Positions 48,864 to 57,416 are shown, counted from the stretch's first letter. The stretch: 64,000 nucleotides of DNA from Amycolatopsis pretoriensis (GCF_900107925.1 NZ_FNUJ01000004.1:124001-188000); one strand, 5' to 3'. Numbers and translations: made by a program. Notes: a model not told the origin generated them from the sequence alone.

Positions 48864-49571
48864 TCAGCGAAGGACCATGCAACCCGCCTCCTCGAAGTCG
48901 CGCAGCCACGCCGGCTCCCGGAAGTGCTTGTTCCACCGCAGATCCAGTTTGTCCAATTTGGACAAGCCGGCCACCGACGCCGGAAGGGAAACCAGCAGAT
49001 TCTCCCGCAGGTCGAGCTGGCGCAGCTCGCTCAGCGAGCCGATCGACGACGGCAGCGACGTCAACCGGTTGCCCCGCAGGTGCAGCTCCCGCAGGGCGCC
49101 GAGCGCACCGATTGACTCCGGCAACGCGGTCAACCCGTTGCGGTAGAGCCGGAGTTCGCGCAGCGCGGCGAAACCGGAGAGATCCGCGGGAAGCGAGGAA
49201 ATCCGGTTGTCCGTGCACCCCAGGTACCGCAACCGATCCAGCCGGCACCACGCCGGCGGGAACGACGTCAGCCGGTTGTCGCTGACGTACAGGTACTCGG
49301 TGAGCCCGGCCAGGTCGCCCAGCTCGTCCGGCAGCGTGTCGAACTCGTTGTGCCCCAGATCCAGCGTGTGCAACGACTTCAGCGCCGAAATGCCCGGTGG
49401 CAGAGACGAAAGCCGGTTCGCCGCCAGGTTGAGCACCTCCAGCCGAGTGTGCGTCCACAGCGAAGAGGGCACCGCGGCAAGCGAGTTCTTGTACAGATCG
49501 AGCCGCTTCACCTCAGGAGGCAGCGAAGGCACCGAAGTGAGCCCCTGGCCGCTCAGCTCCACCGACGTCAT
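48864..49571 (-). CDS. Leucine-rich repeat protein
   Basis: The 235-residue protein has about nine LRR units with a period near 23 residues (LRELRLYRNGLTALPESIGAL, LHTLDLGHNEFDTLPDEL as examples), which form a curved protein-binding surface. It has no signal peptide or enzyme domain. Its ATG overlaps the stop of the upstream XRE gene (ATGA at 49568-49571), so it is translated together with that regulator. The pairing suggests that the LRR protein modulates the regulator or a linked process, which is inference. Confidence 0.87.
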   Translation of the reverse strand: MTSVELSGQGLTSVPSLPPEVKRLDLYKNSLAAVPSSLWTHTRLEVLNLAANRLSSLPPGISALKSLHTLDLGHNEFDTLPDELGDLAGLTEYLYVSDNRLTSFPPAWCRLDRLRYLGCTDNRISSLPADLSGFAALRELRLYRNGLTALPESIGALGALRELHLRGNRLTSLPSSIGSLSELRQLDLRENLLVSLPASVAGLSKLDKLDLRWNKHFREPAWLRDFEEAGCMVLR

Positions 49572-50407
49572 GACGGCCTCCGGGTCCGGGGCAGCAACGC
49601 CCAGCTGCGAGCGTCGTCCGGAGTGGACACCTGGATCCGCAGCCCCGGTGCCTCGGACACCGCCAGCTCGGTCAGCCGGAGGTCCATCCGGCCGGCCTGC
49701 GGGTGGTTGATCCGCCGCAGCCGGGCCTGGGGTTCGGCGACCTCGTGCCGGGCCCACAGCTCGGCGAACTCCGGGCTCAGCGCCGAAAGCCGGCGGAGGT
49801 CCTCCTCCCAGGACGGGTCGCCGACGTGCCTGCCGTACTCGGCGCGCATCCGCGCGACCATGTAGGGGACCTCCTCGTCGTAGTTCACGAAGAACGCCCG
49901 CGCGTTCGGCTCGGTCACGCAGCACCACAGCAGGTTCTTGTGCAGGCACGGCAAGCTGTGCCACTCCCAGAACAGCTCCTCCTGGGCCGCGTTCGACGCC
50001 AGGATGTCGAACCGGCCGTTGACCAGCGTCGCGGGCAGCGGGTCGAGCGCGCGCAGCACCTCGCGCACCGGGTCCGGCACCGTTTCCACCGTCGACGGCA
50101 GCCGCGACGGCGTCAGCTCCGCCAGCCGGTACAGGTGCTCCCGCTCCGGCGGTTCCATCCGCAGCGTGCGCGCCACGGCGTCGAGCACCTGCGAGCTCGC
50201 GTTGATCGGCCGCCCCTGCTCCAGCCACGTGTACCAAGTGACGCCGACGCCCGCGAGCAGCGCCACCTCCTCGCGGCGCAACCCGCTGAGCCGGCGGCGC
50301 GGGCCGGGCGCGAGGCCGACCTGCTCCGGGCCGATCCGCGCCCGGCACGCCTTGAGGAACTGGCCGAGTTCCTCTCGGCGGCTGGTGTGGACCGGTGTCC
50401 GGGTCAT
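49568..50407 (-). CDS. XRE-family regulator with MmyB-like ligand domain
   Basis: This 279-residue protein has an HTH at residues about 12-75 (RREELGQFLKACRARI, then LSGLRREEVALLAGVGVTWYTWLEQGR), followed by a PAS-like MmyB ligand-binding domain (LDPLPATLVNGRFDILASN and CVTEPNARAFFVNY). Such proteins often control a divergent gene, here the MFS exporter starting at 50518. An inverted repeat in the gap (50453-50469) is a candidate operator. The start at 50407 is where the family homology begins. Confidence 0.9.
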   Translation of the reverse strand: MTRTPVHTSRREELGQFLKACRARIGPEQVGLAPGPRRRLSGLRREEVALLAGVGVTWYTWLEQGRPINASSQVLDAVARTLRMEPPEREHLYRLAELTPSRLPSTVETVPDPVREVLRALDPLPATLVNGRFDILASNAAQEELFWEWHSLPCLHKNLLWCCVTEPNARAFFVNYDEEVPYMVARMRAEYGRHVGDPSWEEDLRRLSALSPEFAELWARHEVAEPQARLRRINHPQAGRMDLRLTELAVSEAPGLRIQVSTPDDARSWALLPRTRRPS

Positions 50408-50452
50408 GCGGACATGGTGCCCGAGGGGTACGACAATTTTGAGGGAAGCGGG

Positions 50453-50469
50453 TGCTGGCAGTACCAGCA
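50453..50469. promoter_or_regulatory. Inverted repeat in the XRE/MFS divergent promoter
   Basis: TGCTGG (50453-50458) and CCAGCA (50464-50469) flank five bases in the 110-base gap between the two divergent starts. It is a likely site for the XRE regulator. Confidence 0.5.
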
Positions 50470-50517
50470 TCGCCAGGCTCTCTCCGGAAACAACCGCGGA
50501 ACCCCAAGGTCGGAGCC

Positions 50518-51915
50518 ATGACTCTGACCACCCCTGCCCCGGCCACCGACCGGGCCGCCCGGCCGGACCGGCGGCCGTGGTTCATGCTGGCCGTCCTGCT
50601 GCTCGGCCAGTTCATGGCGCTGCTCGACGTCACCGTCGTGAACGTCGCCATGACCGACATCCGCACCGATCTGCACGCGTCCGGCGCCGCGCTGCAGCTC
50701 GTCGTTTCCGGCTACACCGTGGGCTACGCGATGCTGCTCATCACCGGCGCCCGCCTCGGCGAGCTCTACGGCCGGCGACGGCTGTTCGTCACCGGCACGA
50801 TCGCCTTCACCGTCTGCTCCGCGCTCTGCGGCCTGGCGCCGGACGACAAGTTCCTCATCGCCGCGCGGATCGCCCAGGGCGCCGGCGCCGCGCTGATGAT
50901 GCCGCAGGTCATCAGCCTGATCCAGGCGCAGTTCACCGGCGCCGCGCGGGCCAAGGCGCTCAGCGCGTACACCGCGGTCATCTCGGTCGCGTTCGTGGCC
51001 GGTCAGGTGCTCGGCGGCGTGCTCGTCGGCGCGGACCTGTTCGGGACGGGCTGGCGGCCGATCTTCCTGGTCAACGTGCCGCTCGGCGTGGTCGTGGCCG
51101 TCCTCGCCGCCAAGCTGGTGCCCGGTGGCGTGGCGAAGGCCGGCCGTCGCCTCGACCTCGCCGGGCTCGCGATCGCCGTGCCGGCGGTGGTGCTCGTCGT
51201 GCTGCCGCTGGTGCTCGGGCACGAGACCGGCTGGCCCGCCTGGACGTTCGTCTCGATCGCGGTGGGCGCGCTGCTGGCCGTGCTGTTCGTGGTCGTCGAA
51301 CGCCGGGTGGCCGACCCGCTCGTCGACCTCGCCGTCCTCAGGATCCGCGGGGTCACCCCGGGCCTGGCGACGCTCGCGGCCGGCGTCGCGTCCTACGGCG
51401 GGTTCCTCTTCTGCGTCTCGCTGCACCTGCAGACGGGCCTCGGCAAGACGGCGATGGCCGCCGGGCTGGCGATGGCGCCGGGTGGCGTCGTCTTCGGCCT
51501 GTGCGGGTTCTTCTGGAACCGGCTGCCGAAGCGGGTGCACGCCTGGCTGACCCCGTGCGGGTACGTGGGATCCGCTGCCGCCTACGCGCTGCTCGGGCTG
51601 GGCCGGGACGGCGGGACGCTGTTCTTCGTGGCCCTGCTGCTGTTCGGGCTGTCGATGGGACCCGCGTTCGGCTCCCTGATGGTGAACGCGCTGACGCACG
51701 TCCCGCTCGAGCGCGCGGCGGACGTCAGCGGCCTGCTGACCACCACGCTGCAGCTGGGTCAGGTCGTCGGCGTGGCCACGTTCGGCAGCCTGTTCCTGAC
51801 CCTGGCCGTGACGTCGTCCGCGACCGCGTTGACCACGGCGATGACCTGCGCCGCCGCGCTGCTGCTCGTCGGCGCAGGCCTGTCGCTCAAGCGCTGGTGC
51901 GGTGGCCGCCCTTGA
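50518..51915 (+). CDS. MFS drug exporter, DHA2 (14-helix) family
   Basis: The 465-residue inner-membrane protein starts with the family motif GQFMALLDVTVVNVAMTDI. Motif A is GELYGRRRLF and an antiporter-like segment GQVLGGVLVG follows. About 13-14 helices are visible. It would expel a drug-like compound in exchange for protons. The start at ATG 50518 follows GGAGCC. It is probably induced through the divergent XRE-MmyB regulator. Its last 29 bases overlap the convergent GlsB-like gene. Confidence 0.9.
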   Translation: MTLTTPAPATDRAARPDRRPWFMLAVLLLGQFMALLDVTVVNVAMTDIRTDLHASGAALQLVVSGYTVGYAMLLITGARLGELYGRRRLFVTGTIAFTVCSALCGLAPDDKFLIAARIAQGAGAALMMPQVISLIQAQFTGAARAKALSAYTAVISVAFVAGQVLGGVLVGADLFGTGWRPIFLVNVPLGVVVAVLAAKLVPGGVAKAGRRLDLAGLAIAVPAVVLVVLPLVLGHETGWPAWTFVSIAVGALLAVLFVVVERRVADPLVDLAVLRIRGVTPGLATLAAGVASYGGFLFCVSLHLQTGLGKTAMAAGLAMAPGGVVFGLCGFFWNRLPKRVHAWLTPCGYVGSAAAYALLGLGRDGGTLFFVALLLFGLSMGPAFGSLMVNALTHVPLERAADVSGLLTTTLQLGQVVGVATFGSLFLTLAVTSSATALTTAMTCAAALLLVGAGLSLKRWCGGRP

Positions 51916-52180
51916 CCCGGGCGTAGATCGCCGAAGCCGCGATGACGCCGACGACGGCGGCCACGATCTGGAAGATGTGCCGGATCCAGTCGATGCCGGA
52001 GGTGTCGCGGACGCCGAACACCCCGGCGAGCCAGTTGCCGATGAACGCGGCCACGATGCCGACGACGATCGTCAGCCAGATGGGGATCTTCTGGTCGCCG
52101 GGCGCGAACAGCCGGCCCAGCACGCCCAGGATCAGGCCCACGATGATGGTCGAGATGATGCCCCAAAGTCCGCCGAGCAC
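51887..52180 (-). CDS. GlsB/YeaQ/YmgE-family stress membrane protein (copy 1)
   Basis: This 97-residue protein has three hydrophobic helices and the family pattern IVGLILGVLGRLFAPGDQKIP, then WLTIVVGIVAAFIGNWLAG. Family members respond to envelope stress or stationary phase; the biochemical role is unknown. I chose the GTG at 52180 because AGGAGG (52191-52186) sits five bases upstream. A longer frame from 52213 lacks such a site. It is a paralogue of the next gene. Confidence 0.85.
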   Translation of the reverse strand: MLGGLWGIISTIIVGLILGVLGRLFAPGDQKIPIWLTIVVGIVAAFIGNWLAGVFGVRDTSGIDWIRHIFQIVAAVVGVIAASAIYARVKGGHRTSA

Positions 52181-52267
52181 AGCTGCCTCCTCGGATAGCG
52201 CAATAAGCGCCACGGTGGCACCGATCCCGCCGTCCCGCGCGCGCTGACCCCCGATGAGGTGACACGA

Positions 52268-52320
52268 AAAGACCCGGCCCGGTCCGCCCCCGACAGCGGA
52301 CCGGACCGGGCCGGGTCTTT
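52268..52320 (-). terminator. Terminator with perfect 18-base stem between the two GlsB-like genes
   Basis: Positions 52268-52285 and 52303-52320 are perfect inverted repeats (AAAGACCCGGCCCGGTCC). On the minus strand the stem is followed by TTTT. It ends the transcript of the second GlsB-like gene (stop at 52329). Confidence 0.88.
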
Positions 52321-52328
52321 CGCAAGTA

Positions 52329-52604
52329 CTACCTGGTTACGCCCCGGCGCCCGTACGCGCCGGCGGCGATGCTCACGCCGATGGCGGCGAGCACGACCTG
52401 GGTCAGGATCTCCAGCCAGTCGATGCCGTTCGTGTCGGCGTAGCCGAGGCCGCGCGCGATGGCCGTGCCGATGAAGGCGGCGATGATACCGATCACGATG
52501 GTCAGCCAGATCGGGATGCTCTGCTTGCCGGGTGCGACCAGCCGGCCCAGAACACCGATGATCAGCCCGACGATGAGTGCGCTGACGATGCCGGCGACAG
52601 TCAT
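52329..52604 (-). CDS. GlsB/YeaQ/YmgE-family stress membrane protein (copy 2)
   Basis: This 91-residue paralogue of the gene at 51887 shares the pattern IVGLIIGVLGRLVAPGKQSIP, then WLTIVIGIIAAFIGTAIARG and NGIDWLEIL. It is separated from copy 1 by a strong terminator, so the two are expressed independently. GAGGAGAAA precedes the ATG at 52604; a GTG one codon upstream is also possible. Confidence 0.87.
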   Translation of the reverse strand: MTVAGIVSALIVGLIIGVLGRLVAPGKQSIPIWLTIVIGIIAAFIGTAIARGLGYADTNGIDWLEILTQVVLAAIGVSIAAGAYGRRGVTR

Positions 52605-52692
52605 CACTTTCTCCTCTCAAGGATCCGCGAACCCGGCCACTCGGGTCCGTCGGACTCGGTGAGCGGAATGCCCCCGCCGCAGGACCCTGAAA

Positions 52693-52734
52693 CACGAAAC
52701 GGGCCCTCCTCACACGAGGAGAGCCCGTTTCGTG
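52693..52734 (-). terminator. Terminator of the FadE5-type gene
   Basis: Two 18-base arms (52693-52710 and 52717-52734; CACGAAACGGGC...) pair with one mismatch around six bases. On the minus strand TTT follows. It ends five bases before the fadE5 stop codon at 52739. Confidence 0.85.
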
Positions 52735-52738
52735 ACCA

Positions 52739-54574
52739 TCAGAACGCGGCTTCGTCGAGCTCCATCAGCGCGTTGTCGGCGGCCTCCACGATGGCGCGGC
52801 GGGCGGTCAGCTCCGGCAGCACCTGCTTCGCGAAGAACGACGCCACGGCGATCTTGCCCTCGTAGAACGGGACGTCCTTGGCGGTCGCGCCCGCGTCGAG
52901 CTTGCCGATGGCGACCTCGGCGTGCTTGAGCAGCTGCCAGCCGATGAGCAGGTCGCCGACCGACATCAGCAGGCGGACCGTGTGCTGGCCGACCTTGTTG
53001 ATGTTCTGCGGGTCCTCCTGCGACGTCGTCAGGTAGCCGATCAGCGAGCCCAGCATGCCCTGGGTGTCCTCGAGGGCCTGCTTGAGCAGCCCGCGCTCGT
53101 TCTTGAGCCGGCCGTTGCCCGCCTCGGACTCGATGAACTTCGAGATCTCGCCGGCGACGAAGGCGAGGGACGCGCCCTTGTCGCGGACGATCTTGCGGAA
53201 GAAAAAGTCCAGCGACTGGATCGCCGTGGTGCCCTCGTAGAGGGAGTCGATCTTGGCGTCGCGGATGTACTGCTCGATCGGGTAGTCCTGCAGGAAGCCG
53301 GAACCGCCCAGCGTCTGCAGCGACTGCACGAGCTGCTCGGTGGCGCGCTCGGAGCCGACGCCCTTGACGATCGGCAGCAGCAGGTCGTTCACGCCGTGCG
53401 CGACCTTCTGGTCACCCTCGCCGGTCCACAGCTGGTCCTGGAAGGACGCCGTGTAGAGGTACACCGCGCGCAGGCCCTCGGCGTACGCCTTCTGGAGCAT
53501 CAGCGAGCGGCGGACGTCCGGGTGGTGCGTGATGGTGACGCGCGGGGCGGCCTTGTTCAGCATGTTCGGCAGGTCGGCGCCCTGGACGCGCTCCTTGGCG
53601 TACTCGAGCGCGTTGAGGTAACCCGTCGACAGCGTCGCGATGGCCTTCGTGCCGACCATCATCCGGGCGTACTCGATGACCTGGAACATCTGCGCGATGC
53701 CGTCGTGGACCTCGCCGAGCAGCCAGCCCTTGGCCGGGGTGCCGTGCTGGCCGAAGGTCAGCTCGCACGTCGTCGAGGCCTTGATGCCCATCTTGTGCTC
53801 GACGTTCGTGACGTAGGCGCCGTTGCGCTCGCCCAGCTCGCCGGTCTTCGAGTCGAAGTGGAACTTCGGCACGAGGAACAGCGAGAGGCCCTTGGTGCCC
53901 GGCTTGGTCTCGATGCCGGGACCCTCGGGGCGCGCCAGCACGAGGTGCATGATGTTTTCGCTCATGTCGTGCTCGGCCGAGGTGATGAACCGCTTCACGC
54001 CGTCGATGTGCCAGGAGCCGTCCTCCTGCGGCACGGCCTTGGTGCGGCCCGCGCCGACGTCGGAACCGGCGTCCGGCTCGGTCAGCACCATCGTCGCGCC
54101 CCAGGCGCGGTCGATCATCAGCTGCGCCCAGTGCTTCTGCTCTTCGGTGCCGTTCTTGTCGACGATCATCGCGAAGTTCGGGCCCGCCATGTACATGAAC
54201 AGCGGGGCGTTCGCGCCGAGGATCAGCTCGGAGGCGGCCCACTGCACGGTCGGGGGGAGGCCGAAGCCGCCGAGGTCGTTGGTCAGGCCGAGGCGCCACC
54301 ACTCGCCCTCGATGAGCTGCTGGTAGCTCTTCTTGAACGACTCGGGGATCTTGACGCTGAAGGTCTTCGGGTCGTACACGGGCGGGTTGCGGTCGGCGTC
54401 GGCGAAGGACTCGGCGAGCGGGCCGGTCGCGAGCTTGTTCAGCTCGGCCAGCACCCCGCGGGCGGTCTCCTCGTCGGACTCGGCGAGCACACCCTTGCCC
54501 AGGCGCTCCTGCACGCCCAGGACCTCGAAGAGGTTGAACTCCAGGTCTCGGACGTTGCTCTTGTAGTGGCCCAT
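52739..54574 (-). CDS. fadE5: Acyl-CoA dehydrogenase, FadE5 type
   Basis: This 611-residue FAD enzyme carries out the first oxidation of beta-oxidation. It starts MGHYKSNVRDLEFNLFEVLG, very close to mycobacterial FadE5 (also 611 residues). The FAD/substrate motif is MVLTEPDAGSDVGAG near 162-176. The catalytic-glutamate region SLYEGTTAIQSLDFFFRK and the C-terminal extension typical of this large subgroup are present. In mycobacteria it adjoins fadA2, but here it stands about 41 kb away, with two operator-like palindromes upstream (54622-54659) that match the one at fadA2/fabG4. Confidence 0.94.
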   Translation of the reverse strand: MGHYKSNVRDLEFNLFEVLGVQERLGKGVLAESDEETARGVLAELNKLATGPLAESFADADRNPPVYDPKTFSVKIPESFKKSYQQLIEGEWWRLGLTNDLGGFGLPPTVQWAASELILGANAPLFMYMAGPNFAMIVDKNGTEEQKHWAQLMIDRAWGATMVLTEPDAGSDVGAGRTKAVPQEDGSWHIDGVKRFITSAEHDMSENIMHLVLARPEGPGIETKPGTKGLSLFLVPKFHFDSKTGELGERNGAYVTNVEHKMGIKASTTCELTFGQHGTPAKGWLLGEVHDGIAQMFQVIEYARMMVGTKAIATLSTGYLNALEYAKERVQGADLPNMLNKAAPRVTITHHPDVRRSLMLQKAYAEGLRAVYLYTASFQDQLWTGEGDQKVAHGVNDLLLPIVKGVGSERATEQLVQSLQTLGGSGFLQDYPIEQYIRDAKIDSLYEGTTAIQSLDFFFRKIVRDKGASLAFVAGEISKFIESEAGNGRLKNERGLLKQALEDTQGMLGSLIGYLTTSQEDPQNINKVGQHTVRLLMSVGDLLIGWQLLKHAEVAIGKLDAGATAKDVPFYEGKIAVASFFAKQVLPELTARRAIVEAADNALMELDEAAF

Positions 54575-54621
54575 GTCGTCACTCCAATGTGTTCGGCTCC
54601 CCGGCCGGGCACATGTTCGCC

Positions 54622-54659
54622 TTACTCGCCGGTAACTTCAGGATATTACCTGCGGGTAA
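54622..54659. promoter_or_regulatory. Two operator-like 14-mers upstream of fadE5
   Basis: TTACTCGCCGGTAA (54622-54635) and TTACCTGCGGGTAA (54646-54659) are centred 24 bases apart, between fadE5 and its surroundings. Both share the TAC-N6-GTA layout with sites at 11166-11179 and 14668-14681. A tandem TetR site at a beta-oxidation promoter is the likely reading. Confidence 0.65.
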
Positions 54660-54713
54660 CTGGAGCAAGCAGATCCGCACTTCCGGGTAAGGAAATCCGG
54701 GTGGTATGAGGGG

Positions 54714-55499
54714 TCAGCGCTGGCCTGGGAGCGCCGTTGTGTCGGCAGTCACCGGCACGTGGCCGTCCTCCGCGCGGGCGACCAGTATCCCGCCGCGGAA
54801 GGCGATGGTGACGGCGTGCGTGCGGTCCCGCGCGGACAGCTTGCGCAGGATGCTCTTGACGTGGGTCCGCACCGTTTCGACGGACAGGAACAGCAGCTTC
54901 GCGATCGCCGAGTTCTCGAGACCCTCGGCGACCAGCTGGAGCACCTGGTACTCGCGCCGGGACAGCGGCATCCCGCCGCGCGGCGCGGGTGGGCTGTCGT
55001 GGGCGAGGTCGCCCTTGGGCACGGTCGACCGCTTCGGCCGGGCGGTGAGCGCGGCGAGCGCCGGATCGATGTACCGGCGCTCGGTGTGCGCGCGCCGGAT
55101 CGCTTCGGCGAGCCGCCGTGAATCGATCGACCGCGGCACGATCGCGTGCGTGCCCGCGGCGATCGCGGCCGCGAGGTACTGCTGCGTGCGGTTCGCGTCC
55201 CGGATCAGCGTGACGAGGATCAGCGCCGGGTCGCCGGCGTTGAGCAGCTTCGTCAGGTGGCAGTTCGGGTCGAGCGCCGAATCGAGCACGACGACGTCCG
55301 GCTTGACCTGCTCACACAGCTGCAGCGCGGCGTGGTGGCTGGCCGCCTGGCCCGCCCAGTGCAGCCCCTGGCTGCGGTGGACGAGCGCGGCGAGGCCGTC
55401 GCGGAAGATCGGGACCGGATCGACGACCGCCACGCCGAGACTGCGCCCGCCGGGTCCGATCGGCCCGGTGGGCCTGCGGGTGGGCTCGATGCCGTGCAT
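54714..55499 (-). CDS. LuxR/NarL-type regulator with receiver-like domain
   Basis: The 261-residue N-terminal domain (about 20-140) has a receiver fold with VVDPVPIFRDGLAALV and Asp73 in VVVLDSALD, though the usual acidic pair is reduced to VVDP. A long linker leads to a C-terminal LuxR HTH (about 195-245; LSRREYQVLQLVAEGLENSAIAKLLFLS, VETVRTHVKSILRKL). No sensor kinase is adjacent. It may be an orphan response regulator, possibly working without phosphorylation. Confidence 0.85.
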   Translation of the reverse strand: MHGIEPTRRPTGPIGPGGRSLGVAVVDPVPIFRDGLAALVHRSQGLHWAGQAASHHAALQLCEQVKPDVVVLDSALDPNCHLTKLLNAGDPALILVTLIRDANRTQQYLAAAIAAGTHAIVPRSIDSRRLAEAIRRAHTERRYIDPALAALTARPKRSTVPKGDLAHDSPPAPRGGMPLSRREYQVLQLVAEGLENSAIAKLLFLSVETVRTHVKSILRKLSARDRTHAVTIAFRGGILVARAEDGHVPVTADTTALPGQR

Positions 55500-55536
55500 C
55501 GCGGGCCTCCGTCTCTGCGCCGTCGCTCCTGGGCGT

Positions 55537-55559
55537 CCGGTCCCCCCTGCCGGGACCGG
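55537..55559. terminator. Small hairpin between the LuxR and mug genes
   Basis: CCGGTCCC (55537-55544) pairs with GGGACCGG (55552-55559). The intergenic stretch 55500-55758 holds no supported gene. The hairpin is upstream of the LuxR start, so it may be a leader structure rather than a terminator. Confidence 0.3.
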
Positions 55560-55758
55560 CCAAAAGTGACTCCTCCTGCTTGATACGAGTCGCGATTGCG
55601 CAGCTCATGACGCCAATTACCCCTCATGGCCCAATCCGCCGGTCACAGCAAACTTTGAGTAGAAGACGATCTTGAAGGCGCGGTTCGGCTGGGCTGGAGC
55701 GGACCCGATGGGGCGGTTGGCGCTACTGAGGGTGGCTCGCTTCCTGGTCAACTCGTAT

Positions 55759-56331
55759 TCAACGATTTCGACGGGTTTCGGATGCGGCCCGCAGCTCGGC
55801 GAACTCGGCGGCGAGCCCGGCCGGCGTCCAGTGCGCGTTGAGCCCGCTCGGGTTGGGCAGCACCCACACGCGGGTGTCGCCGATCCGGTGTTCTTGCCGC
55901 CCGACACCCGCCTTCGGAAAGCCGAAGGCGGTCCGGTAGGCGGTGATCCCGACGACGGCGAGCCACCGCGGCCGGTACTCCTCGACTTTGGCTTGGAGGA
56001 GCTTGCCGCCTTCGCGGAACTCGTCGGCGGTGAGCTCGTCGGCGCGGGCGGTGGTCCGCGCGACGACGTTGGTGATGCCGAGCTTGAGGTCGAGCAGCCG
56101 GTCTTGTTCTTCCGGTAGGTATCGCCTGGGCGTGAAGCCGCTTTGGTGCAGGGCGGGCCAGAAGCGGTTGCCGGGCCGGGCGAAGTGCTGCTTCAGCGCG
56201 CCGGAGTAGAGGCCGGGGTTGATGCCGCAGAAGAGGACGTCGAGACCGGGCGCGATGACGTCCGGGATGGTGGTGTTGTGCGCGGTGGCAAGCTGGTCCT
56301 TGGTGGGTCTCACGTGCCCAGTTTCCGGCAT
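55759..56331 (-). CDS. mug: G/U (G/T) mismatch-specific uracil-DNA glycosylase
   Basis: This 190-residue repair enzyme removes uracil or thymine opposite guanine. The active-site motif is FCGINPGLYSG near 34-44, and the mismatch-wedge motif is NPSGLNAHW near 160. RPGNRFWPALHQSGFTPRRY is typical. It acts on deaminated cytosine and 5-methylcytosine products, so it overlaps in function with the Vsr enzyme of the island. It is transcribed alone. Confidence 0.92.
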   Translation of the reverse strand: MPETGHVRPTKDQLATAHNTTIPDVIAPGLDVLFCGINPGLYSGALKQHFARPGNRFWPALHQSGFTPRRYLPEEQDRLLDLKLGITNVVARTTARADELTADEFREGGKLLQAKVEEYRPRWLAVVGITAYRTAFGFPKAGVGRQEHRIGDTRVWVLPNPSGLNAHWTPAGLAAEFAELRAASETRRNR

Positions 56332-56469
56332 GCTCGGCGGGTGGTCCGGGGCTCGGGCACCAAGAGTTCACCGCCGATCGGACCTCCCCGGCCACCGGGG
56401 GTAGCGAATTCACCACGTACCTGCGTAACCTGTGTGATCTCCCGCACAGCGTCGTACCGAGGAGGATCC

Positions 56470-56646
56470 GTGCAGCTTCCGCTCATCCTCGGCCTCGTCG
56501 CGCTGGTCATCGCCATAGCCGCCCTCGTCGTCGTCCTCGAGGATCGCCGCGCCGTCAAGCGGGCCGCTCTGCAGCGGAAAGCCCGGTTAGCGCGTCTCGG
56601 CGAAGTGGACCCGCTCGCGCCGGGCCGGCTGCACGCCGATCGGTGA
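56470..56646 (+). CDS. Small single-span membrane protein, 58 residues
   Basis: GGAGG (56461-56465 region) lies five bases before GTG 56470. The product is one hydrophobic helix (LPLILGLVALVIAIAALVVVLE) followed by a basic tail (RRAVKRAALQRKARLARLG). It sits in the membrane with the basic part inside. Function is unknown. The end overlaps the convergent VanZ gene by about 60 bases. Confidence 0.6.
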   Translation: MQLPLILGLVALVIAIAALVVVLEDRRAVKRAALQRKARLARLGEVDPLAPGRLHADR

Positions 56647-57213
56647 ACGCAGGACCGTCAGCAGCAGTGCTCCGAACACCCAGCCGACCCCCGCGCCGGA
56701 CGCGTTGTTCATGAGGTCGTCCACGTCGAAGATGCGGTAGGCGTACGGCGCCGTCCCGAAGTTGGCCGTGAGCTGCGTGATCTCGATCAGCAGCGAGGCC
56801 GTGAAGCCGATCAGGAGCGTCCCGATCAGGCCGCGGCGCCACAGCACCCGCGCGAACACCCCCAGCGGGACGAACAGCAGCACGTTCAGGCACGCCTGCT
56901 GGAACGTCTGCGTCGCGAACCACTGCGACCCGTGCTTGAGCATCTCCGTGTGGATGTCGGTGATCCACTGGAACGGGTGCAGCTGCACGGTCTGGCTCAG
57001 CCGGCGCGTGCCCGGCCCGGGCAGCGGCAGGAAGACGACCGCCAGGGTCATGCAGCCGTACAGCAGCACCGCGCCGGTCGTCGCGAGGCCGCGGACGCGC
57101 AGGCCGCCGTAGCGCGCGAGCTGCGTGATCAGCTGCGGCACCAGCACCACGGTCCACAGTGCCAGGAAGCCGATGAACCCGTACTGCAGGGCGGTGACCT
57201 GTGCGTTCGTCAT
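56587..57213 (-). CDS. VanZ-family membrane protein
   Basis: The 208-residue protein has about five helices and the family segments TFQQACLNVLLFVPLGVFARVLW and SLLIEITQLTANFG, with FDVDDLMNNASGAGVGW near the C-terminus. VanZ raises teicoplanin resistance in enterococci; the role in actinobacteria is unclear but concerns the envelope. I chose the ATG at 57213 because the first helix follows directly. Confidence 0.9.
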   Translation of the reverse strand: MTNAQVTALQYGFIGFLALWTVVLVPQLITQLARYGGLRVRGLATTGAVLLYGCMTLAVVFLPLPGPGTRRLSQTVQLHPFQWITDIHTEMLKHGSQWFATQTFQQACLNVLLFVPLGVFARVLWRRGLIGTLLIGFTASLLIEITQLTANFGTAPYAYRIFDVDDLMNNASGAGVGWVFGALLLTVLRSPIGVQPARRERVHFAETR

Positions 57214-57305
57214 GCCACCGACGTTATGGATCTTGCCGCGCGGGTACTTCGGTCGAAGAGCCCGATCCCATCGGCCACTCGGCCGACCGGTGCCGGGCCG
57301 ATCGG

Positions 57306-57416
57306 TCAGTCGTCTTCGCGTTCCTCGGAGCGTTCGGATCGCCACGCGCTGAACACCGTGCCGCCGATCAGCAGCACGACGACGGCCAGCACCACGAGTA
57401 CGACCTCGATGCCCAT
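57306..57416 (-). CDS. Very small membrane protein, 36 residues
   Basis: The product is MGIEVVLVVLAVVVLLIGG, one membrane helix, followed by a short charged tail (AWRSERSEEREDD). GGGGG lies six bases before the ATG. Codons are G/C-ending as in real genes. Such micro-proteins often regulate a larger membrane partner. No partner is evident, though VanZ is next on the same strand. Confidence 0.55.
   Translation of the reverse strand: MGIEVVLVVLAVVVLLIGGTVFSAWRSERSEEREDD

Noticed and set aside
55617..55907. 96-codon minus-strand frame upstream of the LuxR gene
   Set aside because: It overlaps the mug gene in another frame, is low-complexity, and has no ribosome site.
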